In this document: positions 35,969-46,139 of the stretch, in pieces
Layout of the letters: each line of letters opens with the position of its first letter
How positions within the stretch are numbered: the first letter of the stretch is position 1
NCBI GenBank assembly: GCA_017979445.1
Contig: CM030704.1
Coordinates: 14,057,658-14,121,657 of the forward strand
Reading direction: 5' to 3'
Length of the DNA: 64,000 nt
From: Akebia trifoliata
Lineage: Eukaryota; Streptophyta; Magnoliopsida; Ranunculales; Lardizabalaceae
Made by a program: the position numbers and the translations under genes
Notes under the pieces: generated by a model
Seen by the model: only the letters and a program-made list of their open reading frames with translations
Told to the model about the DNA's origin: nothing
Databases searched by the model: none

Positions 35969-36886
35969 CTAATTAGAAGTAAATCAGGATCAACTATTGA
36001 CTCGAAAGGTTGGATTCTTAACCACATGATAAAAAGGAATTTGACATAAATTAGCCCAAGTCCGGTTGTAAACATTAAGTCCAAATGCATTATAAGTCTA
36101 TAAAGACCATAAGGGTGAAAGAAGTTAATTATGGGTCTACCCCTGGTTGGGGTTGAACCTTGGGTCAGGCTAGTTAGTTTGACCTCCTGATTGCATATCT
36201 TCGGTATGAGTTAGGTTGGATGTTTAAACCTAAAGAAAACCAATTGGTCCAACCGGTTTGAAGTTGTTCGGTTAGATCCATTTGCCAACTGGGCCAACTG
36301 GTTTAATTGGTTCAAATTGATTGGTACATTTTATCAATTGGGTTGGATCGATATTGCGGGTTTAATTTGAACGGTGTGGATCGATCCGCCCACTTACCTT
36401 TTAGTTAGATTAAATGGAGCAACCCGGGAGCACTCATGGTCGATTCGAGTCGTGGCCTAATAGGACCGCACTTAAGTTGAAGGTTCTAAGCTCACTATAT
36501 GATTGAGGCTAGGTTAGGACAAAGCTTAGGTTACTTCAGCCCAGAGCACCGATATACTATCCCAGTTTCACTTGGTCAAGCAGTACGTGGTGCTCCAGTT
36601 TAATATACCCGAAGGTACTGTACTGAAGTTGTAGCGTTCACTGTCATCCCCCGTGTCCCGAAGGACAGGGTTAGCTTGGATCCGGCTACGGGATTTATAG
36701 GGGTATGTCGTGATGCAAATATGTATATGCATGCTCGTGAGTGGGTGCGAAGGGACAAGGTGCGCCCGGGGCGTTTTCGCGAATATCCAATCATACAAAT
36801 CACATTCATCCCATCATCAAACCAATCACAACAGATATAATAATTGATTACATCCAATTACATCCCAATGAAAAAAAGGACAAAAT
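35969..36886 (-). other. Leader of element C, proximal part
   Basis: No gene. Parts resemble the leader of element A (ATACCCgAAGGTACtgtacTGaAGTTGTaG and what follows, about 36605-36640). The rest of the leader, 38904-38995, lies beyond the nested solo LTR. Confidence 0.6.
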
Positions 36887-37083
36887 CTAACTGTAGACAT
36901 GAAATGTTCACAATGAACTTCAATACTACATTGTTTGGAGTCGCCACCATTCTTTTTTGAAATGGGTGTGAATGGGCACCCGGATTGATTCTTTTGAAAA
37001 CCATTTTTTTCATGACATTGTAGTGACTCTCATATGTTGGAAATGGCACAGTCTACCTAAGATCTAGGTAAGGAGGTCCGGTT

Positions 37084-37118
37084 AGAGGATGGGGAAGGTG
37101 TTAGGCACCCCATCCTCT
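37084..37118 (-). promoter_or_regulatory. U5 stem-loop (solo LTR in C), 11-bp stem
   Basis: Arms 37084-37094 and 37108-37118 (AGAGGATGGGG / CCCCATCCTCT) pair perfectly around loop AAGGTGTTAGGCA (37095-37107). The stem sequence is unlike that of the other families; the loop is identical. Confidence 0.85.
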
Positions 37119-38029
37119 CCACCAAAGGTGGTTACCTGCTTGGCCATTTTATTTTGTAAAAAACTTAAGAAAACAAATATTAAAATGCATGAGAATGTAT
37201 GGTAAGAGTGGTGTGTGCATTAAGTGGAATGTTCCCTAAAAAAAGGATTTTGATTTCAATGTGACATTAGGGACATTCTATGGAAGAGAATGACCCATAT
37301 AATCACATTAAATTTATGAAATGAATGTTGGTTTGAACTCTTAGAGAGACTCCATAATGGAGTTCCCTTGAAGTCACAAACCATGATGTATGTATGCATG
37401 GCTAGAAACTTAGTGTTTCACCCCATCAAGAGGGTGACACATTTCTTCATCATTGCCATGCATAAGTGAGTGTGTGCATTGTGTACAAGATGATGCATGA
37501 GATTGTGATGAAAAGGGCTTCAACCCCCATCCTTTCGATCGAACATTAGTCCAATCTACCGGGGATGGGAGAGGGTGTGCATTACATCCTAAAGGATTTC
37601 TAAAAGATAAAATAAAGTAGAAGGTTAGAAGAAGAAGATGCAAGCTTTGAAATAGATAGACTACATGTTAAACCCTACCTTGTCCCTTAATGAACTTGAA
37701 CCTTGAAGAGTAGACTTGAGAGATGAATGAGATGGTTGAGGGTTGAGTTGAAGTTTAGAAGATGAGAGAGTGAGTAGAAATTTGAGTAGAGTTTTAGGTT
37801 GAGAGATGGGGGGCTTGAGAGCATGAGTTGTTTATAGGAAATGAGGGTATTTATAGAGTTTTTGGAGAACTTTTGGGGATAAAGTGGTCCAACCCTAAAA
37901 ATAAAGAACATGGACATGAGATTTAGGTTATTTCTTTTTGGATTTTCCATTTGTATGAGGGTAAAGATGACATTTGTGAAGAAACCCTAAAAGCATGCTT
38001 TGATCCTTGGTTTTTTGATAAATAGAGGT

Positions 38030-38315
38030 GAGAGAACAAAAGTACTTTTGGGAGGATGAATGGGGGAGTGACATGTGTAAAGGTGGAGTGGTAGGTAAAA
38101 AGTAGATCTTGGTTTATTTGTAAATAACTCATAAAGCAAGGGTGGAAGTGTAGTTTTGAAATGGACCAATGGGAAAACAAAAGCACATTTAGGAGGGTGA
38201 ATAGGAGGATGGCATGTGTAAAGGTGAAGTGGTAGGTGAAAAGTAGACTTTGGTTCATTTGTAAATAACAAATAAAGTAAGGGTAGAAGTATAATTTTGA
38301 AATGGACCAATGGGA
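38030..38315 (-). repeat. 141-bp tandem duplication in U3 of the nested LTR
   Basis: Two diverged copies, each with ACAAAAG, GGAGGRTGAAT, CATGTGTAAAGGT, TTCATTTGTAAATAAC-like and AATGGACCAATGGG segments. Upstream of TATA 37847-37856. Confidence 0.8.
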
Positions 38316-38995
38316 GAACTCCATGTATGTACTTGAAGATTTCCACCTTTTGAGGGTATAATGGGAAGTTCCCTCACCTTTATGGATTATTACCAAAGAC
38401 CAAACAACCTTTTTGGTTTGACTAAACCTTTTGATAAGGGCATTCTTGAGTTTTCACAAAGGGAAAGTTGACCCTCCAATTAGATGATGCATTGGGTATT
38501 GGGGGCTTATGAGGTATCAACATGTGTCATCATATAAGGGGTGAGAGAATGGACTTGGGTTTGGGTTTGGGATATGGACTTGGATTTGGGCTTAGGATGG
38601 ACTTGATTTTTGGTTAGGGATGTGGACTTTGGTTTGGGCTTAGGATGGACTTGGTTTTGGGTTAGGACATGGACTTGGATTTGGATTTGGGATATGGATT
38701 TGGATTTGGGTGATGGGCATAGGTTTAAGTGGATTAGGGACAAGGCATGGGCATGCAATGATATGAGATGATGCATGTATGCATGAAAATGATGCAAAAT
38801 AGCAATGTGGGTCCGTCGAAGAACTTGAGTTCTAAATCGAAATTAATTCGAGAAAATTTGGATTTTCCTATGGGTTCGTGCAAATTGGGGTGTCTACACT
38901 AACCTAATCTGAGAGTCTCATTGAGTCAACTGGGTTGACTCGAGCAAAAGGTCAACCTAATGATAGTCTTGGATCGGGTCAAGTTGACCCTAAAA

Positions 38996-39013
38996 TCCCC
39001 AGCGGAGTCGCCA
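38996..39013 (-). promoter_or_regulatory. Primer binding site of element C, tRNA-Arg(ACG)
   Basis: TCCCCAGCGGAGTCGCCA on the plus strand, one base from the 5' LTR. All 18 bases are identical to the PBS of element A and, as recalled, to the tRNA-Arg(ACG) 3' end. Confidence 0.9.
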
Positions 39014-39187
39014 CTGAAATCGCCTCGACCCGTTTTCCACCAAATTGGGGATAGGGGTCCGATTGGTAAATTGGGGACTTTTAGGGAATAAGGAGTCGCC
39101 ACCTAGTTTAGGTCTAGGAACCAAGAATAACTCCAAAACGGATCGGGTCGGTCCACGGATCAGATAAATGGGTAAGGGGTCAGATTA

Positions 39188-39219
39188 CGGGTTTCGGAAG
39201 GTGTTAGGCACCGAACCCG
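39188..39219 (-). promoter_or_regulatory. U5 stem-loop (element C, 5' LTR)
   Basis: Same sequence as 27395-27426. It lies 175 nt upstream of the PBS in the genomic RNA. Confidence 0.78.
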
Positions 39220-39984
39220 CCCGATCGAAGTGATCGGTCTCTACTACGATCCAAACTATCCTACGGTCAACGGGTAGAGACTAAAGTCAAGATTATGGTC
39301 CAATCATCATCACCATCATCATCAAATTATATTGAGTGTGCTAAACGAATCTCAAAGCCAATATTGTACCAAATCTCACGTGATTTCTCGAATTTCGTAT
39401 AAAATGGCAATATTTGAAAAAGCCTTGATCCTGATCTATGCTCCAAAGTCCACGTGGCAACATTTCCATCTCAAATCCCAATATACAACGATTTTCTGAT
39501 TAAACTAAAATAGGAATTTATGAAAATTTTCTAAATTAGGAAATCGAGAACATGAAATTTCTAATTTGGTAACTCATAGAATATCTAGATTAAAATTCGA
39601 AATTTTCTAAATTGGGAGTTTATGAAGATATGAGAATTTCTCAAATTAGAAATAAATTTCCCAAATTAGGAATTTCCCAAATAATGAGTTTCTAATTAGA
39701 AATTTATACAAAGGTTTCCAAATTAGAGAAATATCAATACTGGATTTCCCAAATTAGAAAATGACAAAATTTCCAAAATTAGAATATTCCAAAAATGAAT
39801 CTTACCAAAAATGGGAATTGTGAACAAGCAAGTTTTCAAATTAGAACACATGGTGGATCAACAAGTCGGCGCTTCAACAATCAAAACATTAGGGACATGG
39901 GGTAAATTAGTGAATCAACCGCTCACACATATACCTAAATTTTCCTTTAAAAAAGGGACACGTGGAAAATGTTAATCATTGATT

Positions 39985-40500
39985 GATGAAGTAATTCCCA
40001 TATACATAGAGATCAATGAGTTGACTCGTGCTTGTTTTGTTAAAAAAAACAATTTTAAGTTTTCATGTACATAAAAATCTGTGAGTCAACTCAATGCCAA
40101 TTTTATTAAAAAAGGTGATTTTAGAATTCCAATGTACATGCAAATCAGTGGGTCGACTCACATGACAACTTTATTCAACAAAATGATTTTTGAAATTTCC
40201 ACACACATACAAATCAGTGAGTTGACTCACATGACAACTTTATTAAAACTCAAAATTTCACATTCCAATGTATATAGAAATCAGTGGGTTAATTCAATGT
40301 GGCCACTTAAAAAAAATGATTTTTGAAACTCCCACACACCTACAAATCAGTGAGTTGACTCACGTGACAACTTTATAAAAAAAAATGATTTTAGGAAATC
40401 CCACACACATATAAATCAGTGAGTTGACTCACATGCACATTATTCAAAAATCGATATTAAACTTCTATGCACATAAAAAAAAAACAGTGAGTCGATTTAA
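39985..40500 (-). repeat. ~60-bp TGAGTTGACTCA repeats, 5' LTR of C
   Basis: Partner of the array at 28190-28690, about eight units with almost no unit-by-unit differences from it. Confidence 0.85.
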
Positions 40501-40904
40501 TAATGAATAAAAAAACTATGAAATTGAGAATAAATAAAAAACTTACCTGCAATCGAATAACGTTGGAGGCTTGGATCCCTTCAAAAGCCTTGAAATATCG
40601 TGAGATGCCAAAGAATTCAAGATGAGGTTGTGATGGACGATAGTTGGGACTGCTATGGGTTCTCCTTAGAATAATGTGCGATTCATTCGACCTATGAATG
40701 CATGGTTGTACGAAGTTGATGCACGTGCTGAGATGCAAGGAAGAGATGAAGACAGTGGAGGATCAAGTTCGAAAAGAGAGATGAAGTCCCTCACAACTGA
40801 ATCGAGAGGTGGAGATGGCTGCTTCGAGTACAGGTGACGATTGGACTGTGAGAGGAAACGGAGGTGGTGTCTTGGCTAGGAAATCAAGAGGAGAATGAGG
40901 TGGC

Positions 40905-41060
40905 TGTTAATGGCTGTAATGGAGGCTGTTAATGGAGGTAGCTGGGCGTTAATGGGGACTGTTAATGGAGGCTGTTAATGGAGGTAGCTGGGCGTTAATG
41001 GGGACTGTTAATGGAGGCTGTTAATGGAGGTAGCTGGGCGTTAATGGGGACTGTTATGAC
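40905..41060 (-). repeat. 54-bp minisatellite, 3 copies (5' LTR of C)
   Basis: Three GGTAGCTGGGCGTTAATGGG units against two in the 3' LTR, so the array changed after or during the last transposition. Confidence 0.85.
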
Positions 41061-42803
41061 GAAGAAGAAGAGGGCTGAGAGAGGGGGTGTTTGGGGCTGC
41101 CGTTGGGGCTGTTGGAGAAGGTGATGATGGGGCGTTTTTAATGGTGGTGAGGTTGCTGGTTTTTGGGGCAGCAAGGTTAATGGAAAACGTGGAAGAAGGT
41201 TGAGATGGGGGCTGTAATGGGGCTGCCAACAGTCCAAGAAAGGAAGGTCGTGAATGGGACAGCAAAGGGGGTGCTGTTGGAGGGACTTTGGGGGCTGTAG
41301 TGTTGCAGATTTTTTGGGAAGAAGAAGGGGGCAGCAATGGACTATGGTATGCAGATTTTTTGGGAAGAAGAAAGGGTAGCAATGGGCTATGGTGATTGGA
41401 GAAGAGGAAGTCAGTGGAATCCCTTTCCTCTCTTTTTTATTTCTCCTTTTTCTTTACTTTTTTCTCTCTATTATTTCCTTGATTGCTGTCCAAAAAAACG
41501 TCAGCCCTCTTCTTCCTTTCAAAATATCAGCCTCCTCTCAAGAGAACATTGGATTCTCTTTTTATAGAATTAACTTTCTATTTTTCTTTTTTTCTTTTCA
41601 ACTTTCTCTTTCTTTCCTTTTTTATGCTTGTATCCAATTTCTTTTCTTTTCTTTTCTTTTTTTATTTTATTTGCTTCTTTCTTTGATCGAACCAATAGAG
41701 AATATCTCTCTTTTAAAGTTTAGAAGGAATGGGATCATGATCCCACGCTTCACAACACGTGGCACATTGGTAGATTAAATTTCGATTTTTAATTTTGGTT
41801 GATGGTTTGGGTTAATTTTTAATTTTGGTTTGATTTTAATTAATTTGATGGGTTAATTAACTTCTGGATTGAATGTTGATTTAAATTTTAATTGTTTAAT
41901 TTTAAATATTTAATCTTAATTGTTTAATTTTAATTTGAGTTTTACTTTTTAATTGTTCAAATTTGAATTGTTGATTTGGATTTTAATTTCAAGTTGATTA
42001 GTTGATTTGAATGTCGATTAGTCAATTTTATCTTTGGTTGGTTGATCGCTTTTAATTTACATGTTGATTGGCCAATTAGAGTTGATTTAAGTATTATCGA
42101 TTGCTTGGATTTTTATTTAAACGTAATGGGTTGATTAAATTTCGGTTTAAAGTTTTCAAATTAATTGTTTAAATTGTGACTTAGATTTTAATTGTTTAAT
42201 TTTGAATTAAAATTTAAGTTTTAATTGTTTAATTTTAATTTTTATTATATTTTTCTAAGGATCGAGATCTCTAAGTTGGGTTTGGAGGTCGAGGGGCATT
42301 TTGGCCATTTTTCAATTTTTTCATAAATTTCTCCAATTTCATCGATTTGGGTACCGTTAGACTCAAAATCCTATTCTGAGTACAATGAAGGTACTTTCGA
42401 GACTTTTTGGAGGTCCGAAATTCATGAGGGGTATTTTCGTCATTTTTTCAATTTTTATCCATTTGGGTGAATTTTGGCGTGAAGTTTCTTTCAATCGCAA
42501 CGTGATTATTTCTAAGTTTCGAGGTCATGTTTTCCTAGCGTAGCGAGGTCTCTAAGTTGTCCAAATGTGTAGCGAGCCTAAGTGTACGTGCTTGCTAAGT
42601 TGAGCGTATGGTGTAGCGATCCTAAGCGTGCGTAATTCTATGTCGCGTGGCAAAGAAAAAGAATAGAATAAAATTAGAAGGCAGAAGGAATTGGAAGGAA
42701 ACTTCTCACAAACTTTCGAGTTCTTTGCGCTCATCATTAGGAATCCACAGCAACCGGGTGACGGATCGCCAAGTCAGGCGGATGCAAAAATGGGGTGTCT
42801 ACA

Positions 42804-42808
42804 TAATG
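42804..42808. repeat. Target site duplication of element C, right copy
   Basis: TAATG, matching 27217-27221. Confidence 0.93.
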
Positions 42809-44720
42809 GTGGGAGGAGGTACTTGAGGGATTGGGAAAGTGTAGGGAATGATGAGTAATGGTCGTAAGGATGAAGTGTAAGGTATATGAAGGGGGGTCGA
42901 GTTGTATTCTAGGGACTTGGCGATGTATAGGGTATGATGAGAGGTGGTCGGGTAGTAATATCTTGATGAGTGGGATGGATGGTGAGGTCAGCCATTCTAA
43001 GTGGCGATTGCAAGTTTCGAGGTGAATTGGTTGTGTACTGGTTGATGGTGTGAACTGTTGGTATCTCTATTTCTTTTGCTAGATAGATCCTGATTTTTGA
43101 TCCAGCGAGAGTTATTAAGGCTGATGGACTAAATTTATGTTCCTATCTTAGAATGGCGTTTACAACATGCCCGCTTTCCCTTCCATTATGGGTAGGTAGG
43201 GGATTCTGGTTGATGTTTTGTTGTTGAGTTGGATTTGTCGGTCCATCCCATATGAGAGTTTTCTTGTTTATCAAGTTTTGTACTTGATGCTTGAGGTTCT
43301 AGCACTAGTCCGTAGAGTGCTCTGGTGTACCCATATGGAAATCAAAGAACAAATTAGGGTTGTACCCTGATCCCTTTGCGGCTTTTGGGTTCGATGGCCA
43401 TTTTGTGCGATATTCTCCCCTAAGTAAGATTGGGAATAACTTTGATAGTGCCATTAACAACTTGGTGAATACCCTGTTAACCCTGTTAGGCCGTGTTTGT
43501 TGGCCCTATCCATACTGTGGTGCCTGTTGTGCAACTGGTGGAAGGTTTGCTCGAAATGGGATCTAAGGTGCAAGGGTCCAGACTGGTAGAGATGCCGGAG
43601 CCTAAGAAGTTGACGGAGCCTGAGGTCTCGGTGCTGGTGCCGGGATAAGGGTCGGTTTGGTTGTACATTGTTAACCTGTGTTTCTTTTCTTTTCTTTCCT
43701 ACAAGCACTAGCTTTCTCTATGAAGGAATCTCTACTGTTGCCCCTAGGCTTGTGAAGTCAAATATCAGATCGATTCGGATCCCATCCTCGATCCGATCTG
43801 CTACTTGTACAAGGTTTGAGAAGGTGCCTGTAGTGTGTCCCACCAAATGAGTATAAAAGGTGTGCCCTAATGTTGAGATAAACGTGGTGTTCATCTCTTA
43901 TTCAATCATCGCAGGGCTTACTTGTAAAGTAGACTCTTGCCACCTCTAGACGTACTCTTTTACCGTTTCTTTCTATTTTCTCATCATTTTAGCCATATCA
44001 TTTCGACCTAGCCCCACATCTGTATTGAACCGATAATTGTGTCAGAACATTTAAGCTAAGTCCTGCCAATTCTTAATGAACATATGGTCCAACCCAGATA
44101 ACCATTTGAGGGCCGGCCTCGTTAAGCTTCTCTGAAACAACTGCACTAGTAGCCTGCCATCTTCGCCATATTGGCACATAGACCCATAATATAGTTTCAG
44201 ATGCGACAGCAGACACCCCACTCCATTGTACTTTTCGAATTCCAGATATTTGAACTTGACCGGTAGTTGAGTGTTGGGGTAGAAACAGAGGTCCTTGAAC
44301 CGAGTTCCACTCATGATGTTGAGGCCTTTCATTATCCTCATTTCCTCCTGAAGGGACTCAATTTATTGGGCCATATTTTCGTCTGTTGCACTTTTGGCCT
44401 CCGTGGTCTTATACTCGCACTCGTCATCAGGAATGACCACAGGGGGTGGTCGATTCTGTAGAATATAGAGTGGGAGACGTTGGCATTCCGGCATTGTGGG
44501 CGCAGTGTGGTCAGTGGCCTTTGTGGAGGTTGTTCAGGTAAGTCCTGATTTGATCCTGATGCATGGTGCTGTATTGTCTGGGCCTGTATGATACTAGCGT
44601 TGGCAAACATGACACTCAATATCTTTTCTTGCCTGTCAATTGTTTTCAATACTACTGCTATCCTTGTATCAACCTCTGATGTTTTGGCCGCTGTAGGCAG
44701 CTACTTCTGAAGTACTCATG
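42809..44720 (-). pseudogene. Gag of old Tat/Ogre-like element E
   Basis: Starts about 44720 (MSTSEVAAY, frameshifted within ~15 codons). Then come a helix (DTRIAVVLKTIDRQEKILSVMFA) and the gag domain at 44341-44051 (LEFEKYNGVGCLLSHLKLYYG; LLVQLFQRSLTRPALKWLSGLD; IKNWQDLA). A more decayed part follows (NYRFNTDVG, KETVKEYV.RWQE, near 44040-43930) and a long Pro/His/Gln-rich tail to 42809. The tail continues without a gap at 27216 once element C and one TAATG are removed. The gag belongs to the same lineage as those of A and C but is clearly diverged. Several stops and shifts. Upstream lie a minisatellite-rich leader and an extra ORF remnant. Confidence 0.85.
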
Positions 44721-44924
44721 GTAACGATTGATGATCTAAGGAAGTATGAAGGTACCTTTGACTGTTGGTATTTCTTTTGTTTGGCCACCTGTGGGTACAG
44801 AAGACTAAGCGTTACTATCTTGTTTACACAAATAAAATGCATGATATTTTTATTAGGGCGAATCAAGTTATTTATTATAAGTAAACGAATTTTAAAGGAA
44901 AATGATTTTCTCAACGCAGAGCCG

Positions 44925-45790
44925 GCATCAACACAGAGTTGGCATCAGCACGGAGCTGGATTGTGTGTTTTTGAAAATGATTACATCAGCACGGAACTGG
45001 GTTTTGAAAAGAATTTCATCAGCACAGAACTGGTATCAACACGGAGTTGGCAAAATATTTTGAAAAGGGAATTTCATCAGCACGGAGCTGGCATCGACAT
45101 AGAGTCGGTAAAAACATTTTGAAAAAGTAATTACATCAGCACGGAGTTAGCATCGATACAGAGTCGGTAAAACATTTTGAAAAGAAAATTTCATTAGCAT
45201 GAAACTGGCATCGACCCGGAGTCGGTAAAACATTTTGAAAAAGTAATTTCATCAGCACGAGCTGGCATCGACATGAAGTCGATAAAATATTTTGAAGAGA
45301 GAGTTGCATCAGCGCGGAGATGTTATCAACACAGAGTCGGTAAAAAGGTTTTGAAAAAGTAGATTCATCAACATGGATCTGGCTTAGACACGGAGTCGGT
45401 AAAATATTTTGAAAAAAGAATTACCCCAATACGGAGTTGGCATCGACATGGAGTTGGTAAAATATTTTGGAAAAAAGAATTACATCAGCACGAAGTCGGT
45501 AAAATATTTTGGAAAAGTAATTTCATCAATATGGAGCTAGTATTGATGTGTAGTCAGTAAGTCATTTTGAAAAAAAAAAGATTAAATCAGCGCGGAGCTA
45601 GCATTGACATGGAGTCGATAAAACATTTTGAAAATGTAATTACATTAGCACGGAGTCGGTAAAATATTTTGAAAAAGTAATTTCATCAGCACAGAGCTGG
45701 CATCGGCATGGAGTTGGTAAAACATTTTGAAAAAATAAGATTACATCAGTACGGAGCTGGCATCGACACGGAGTCAGTATGATATTTTGT
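44925..45790 (-). repeat. ~58-bp minisatellite, about 14 copies
   Basis: Consensus on the plus strand has CATCAGCACGGAGCTGGCAT, CGACACGGAGTCGGTAAAA and CATTTTGAAAAAGTAATT. Some units lack the middle. Copies differ by several substitutions each, so the array is old. Confidence 0.92.
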
Positions 45791-46139
45791 AAAAGTAGAT
45801 TAACTGAAACAAGTTGAGTTGGAAATACATCATTTTTTGTTAGTCCCCAATTCAGTTATCTGAAATCAAGTCCGACCAGTTATATCCCTAAGGAAGAGGT
45901 GGAACACGGGATACTCATAAATCACATCATTTTCTTGAATAAACGTAGTCTATCTCCCTCGTATCAATAGGGCATGATCGTTCTAGGCACCAACTTTGAT
46001 CAATGACTGAAATTAGTGCTTTTAAGTCTTTTTTTTAGAAATAATATTTTATTGGAAAAAGATTGAATTCATTTTAGTTGTTTTATTGGTTGTCATCTTT
46101 GTTAGATCACTGATGGATTATAGAATTGATTCGAAATCG

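Larger units (their letters stand above)
36892..38898 (-). mobile_element. Solo Tat-type LTR (2007 bp) nested in the leader of C
   Basis: Plus strand begins TGTAGACATGAAATG and ends GGGGTGTCTACA. Both flanks are CTAAC (36887-36891 and 38899-38903), a perfect 5-bp duplication. TATA at 37847-37856 on the minus strand, an 11-bp stem-loop at 37084-37118 and PBS-like GGAGTCGCCA at 36937-36946. It has two ~141-bp tandem copies in U3 (38030-38315) and a G/T-rich repeat block (38545-38740). It belongs to a different family from LTRs A and C. It must have entered before or after C moved; the short age of C favours a shared, older presence in the family. Confidence 0.93.
27222..42803 (-). mobile_element. 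Element C: complete 15.6-kb gag-only Tat/Ogre-like retrotransposon
   Basis: Bounded by two near-identical LTRs in the same orientation (27222-30971, 39015-42803) and flanked by TAATG on both sides. Internal part about 8.0 kb: PBS 38996-39013, leader with a nested solo LTR (36892-38898), gag (35968-34374), about 3.4 kb of non-coding 3' region with repeats, PPT 30972-30986. No protease, RT, RNase H or integrase motif was seen in the 3.4 kb. It is inserted into the gag/protease linker of element E. The few LTR differences imply recent insertion. It would depend on another element's enzymes. Confidence 0.92.
39015..42803 (-). mobile_element. 5' LTR of element C (3789 bp)
   Basis: Same structure as 27222-30971. 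Differences noticed: one extra 54-bp unit (40905-41060), a few homopolymer length changes and scattered single bases (for example about 28071 versus 39870). Stem-loop 39188-39219, PBS-like 39092-39101, TATA 41558-41567. TAATG follows at 42804-42808. Confidence 0.95.

Noticed and set aside
28660..40738. Duplicate 93-codon minus-strand ORFs (28660-28941 and 40457-40738)
   Set aside because: LTR sequence downstream of the TATA; no recognisable domain, identical only because the LTRs are.
29552..41778. Identical 129-codon hydrophobic plus-strand ORFs at 29552-29941 and 41389-41778
   Set aside because: They are antisense to LTR C in a T-rich tract; conservation only reflects LTR duplication. A membrane protein is not supported by any start context or domain.
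44925..45790. CRISPR-like array of regularly spaced repeats
   Set aside because: Whole units are repeated and diverged, there are no unique spacers, and the DNA is a plant genome.
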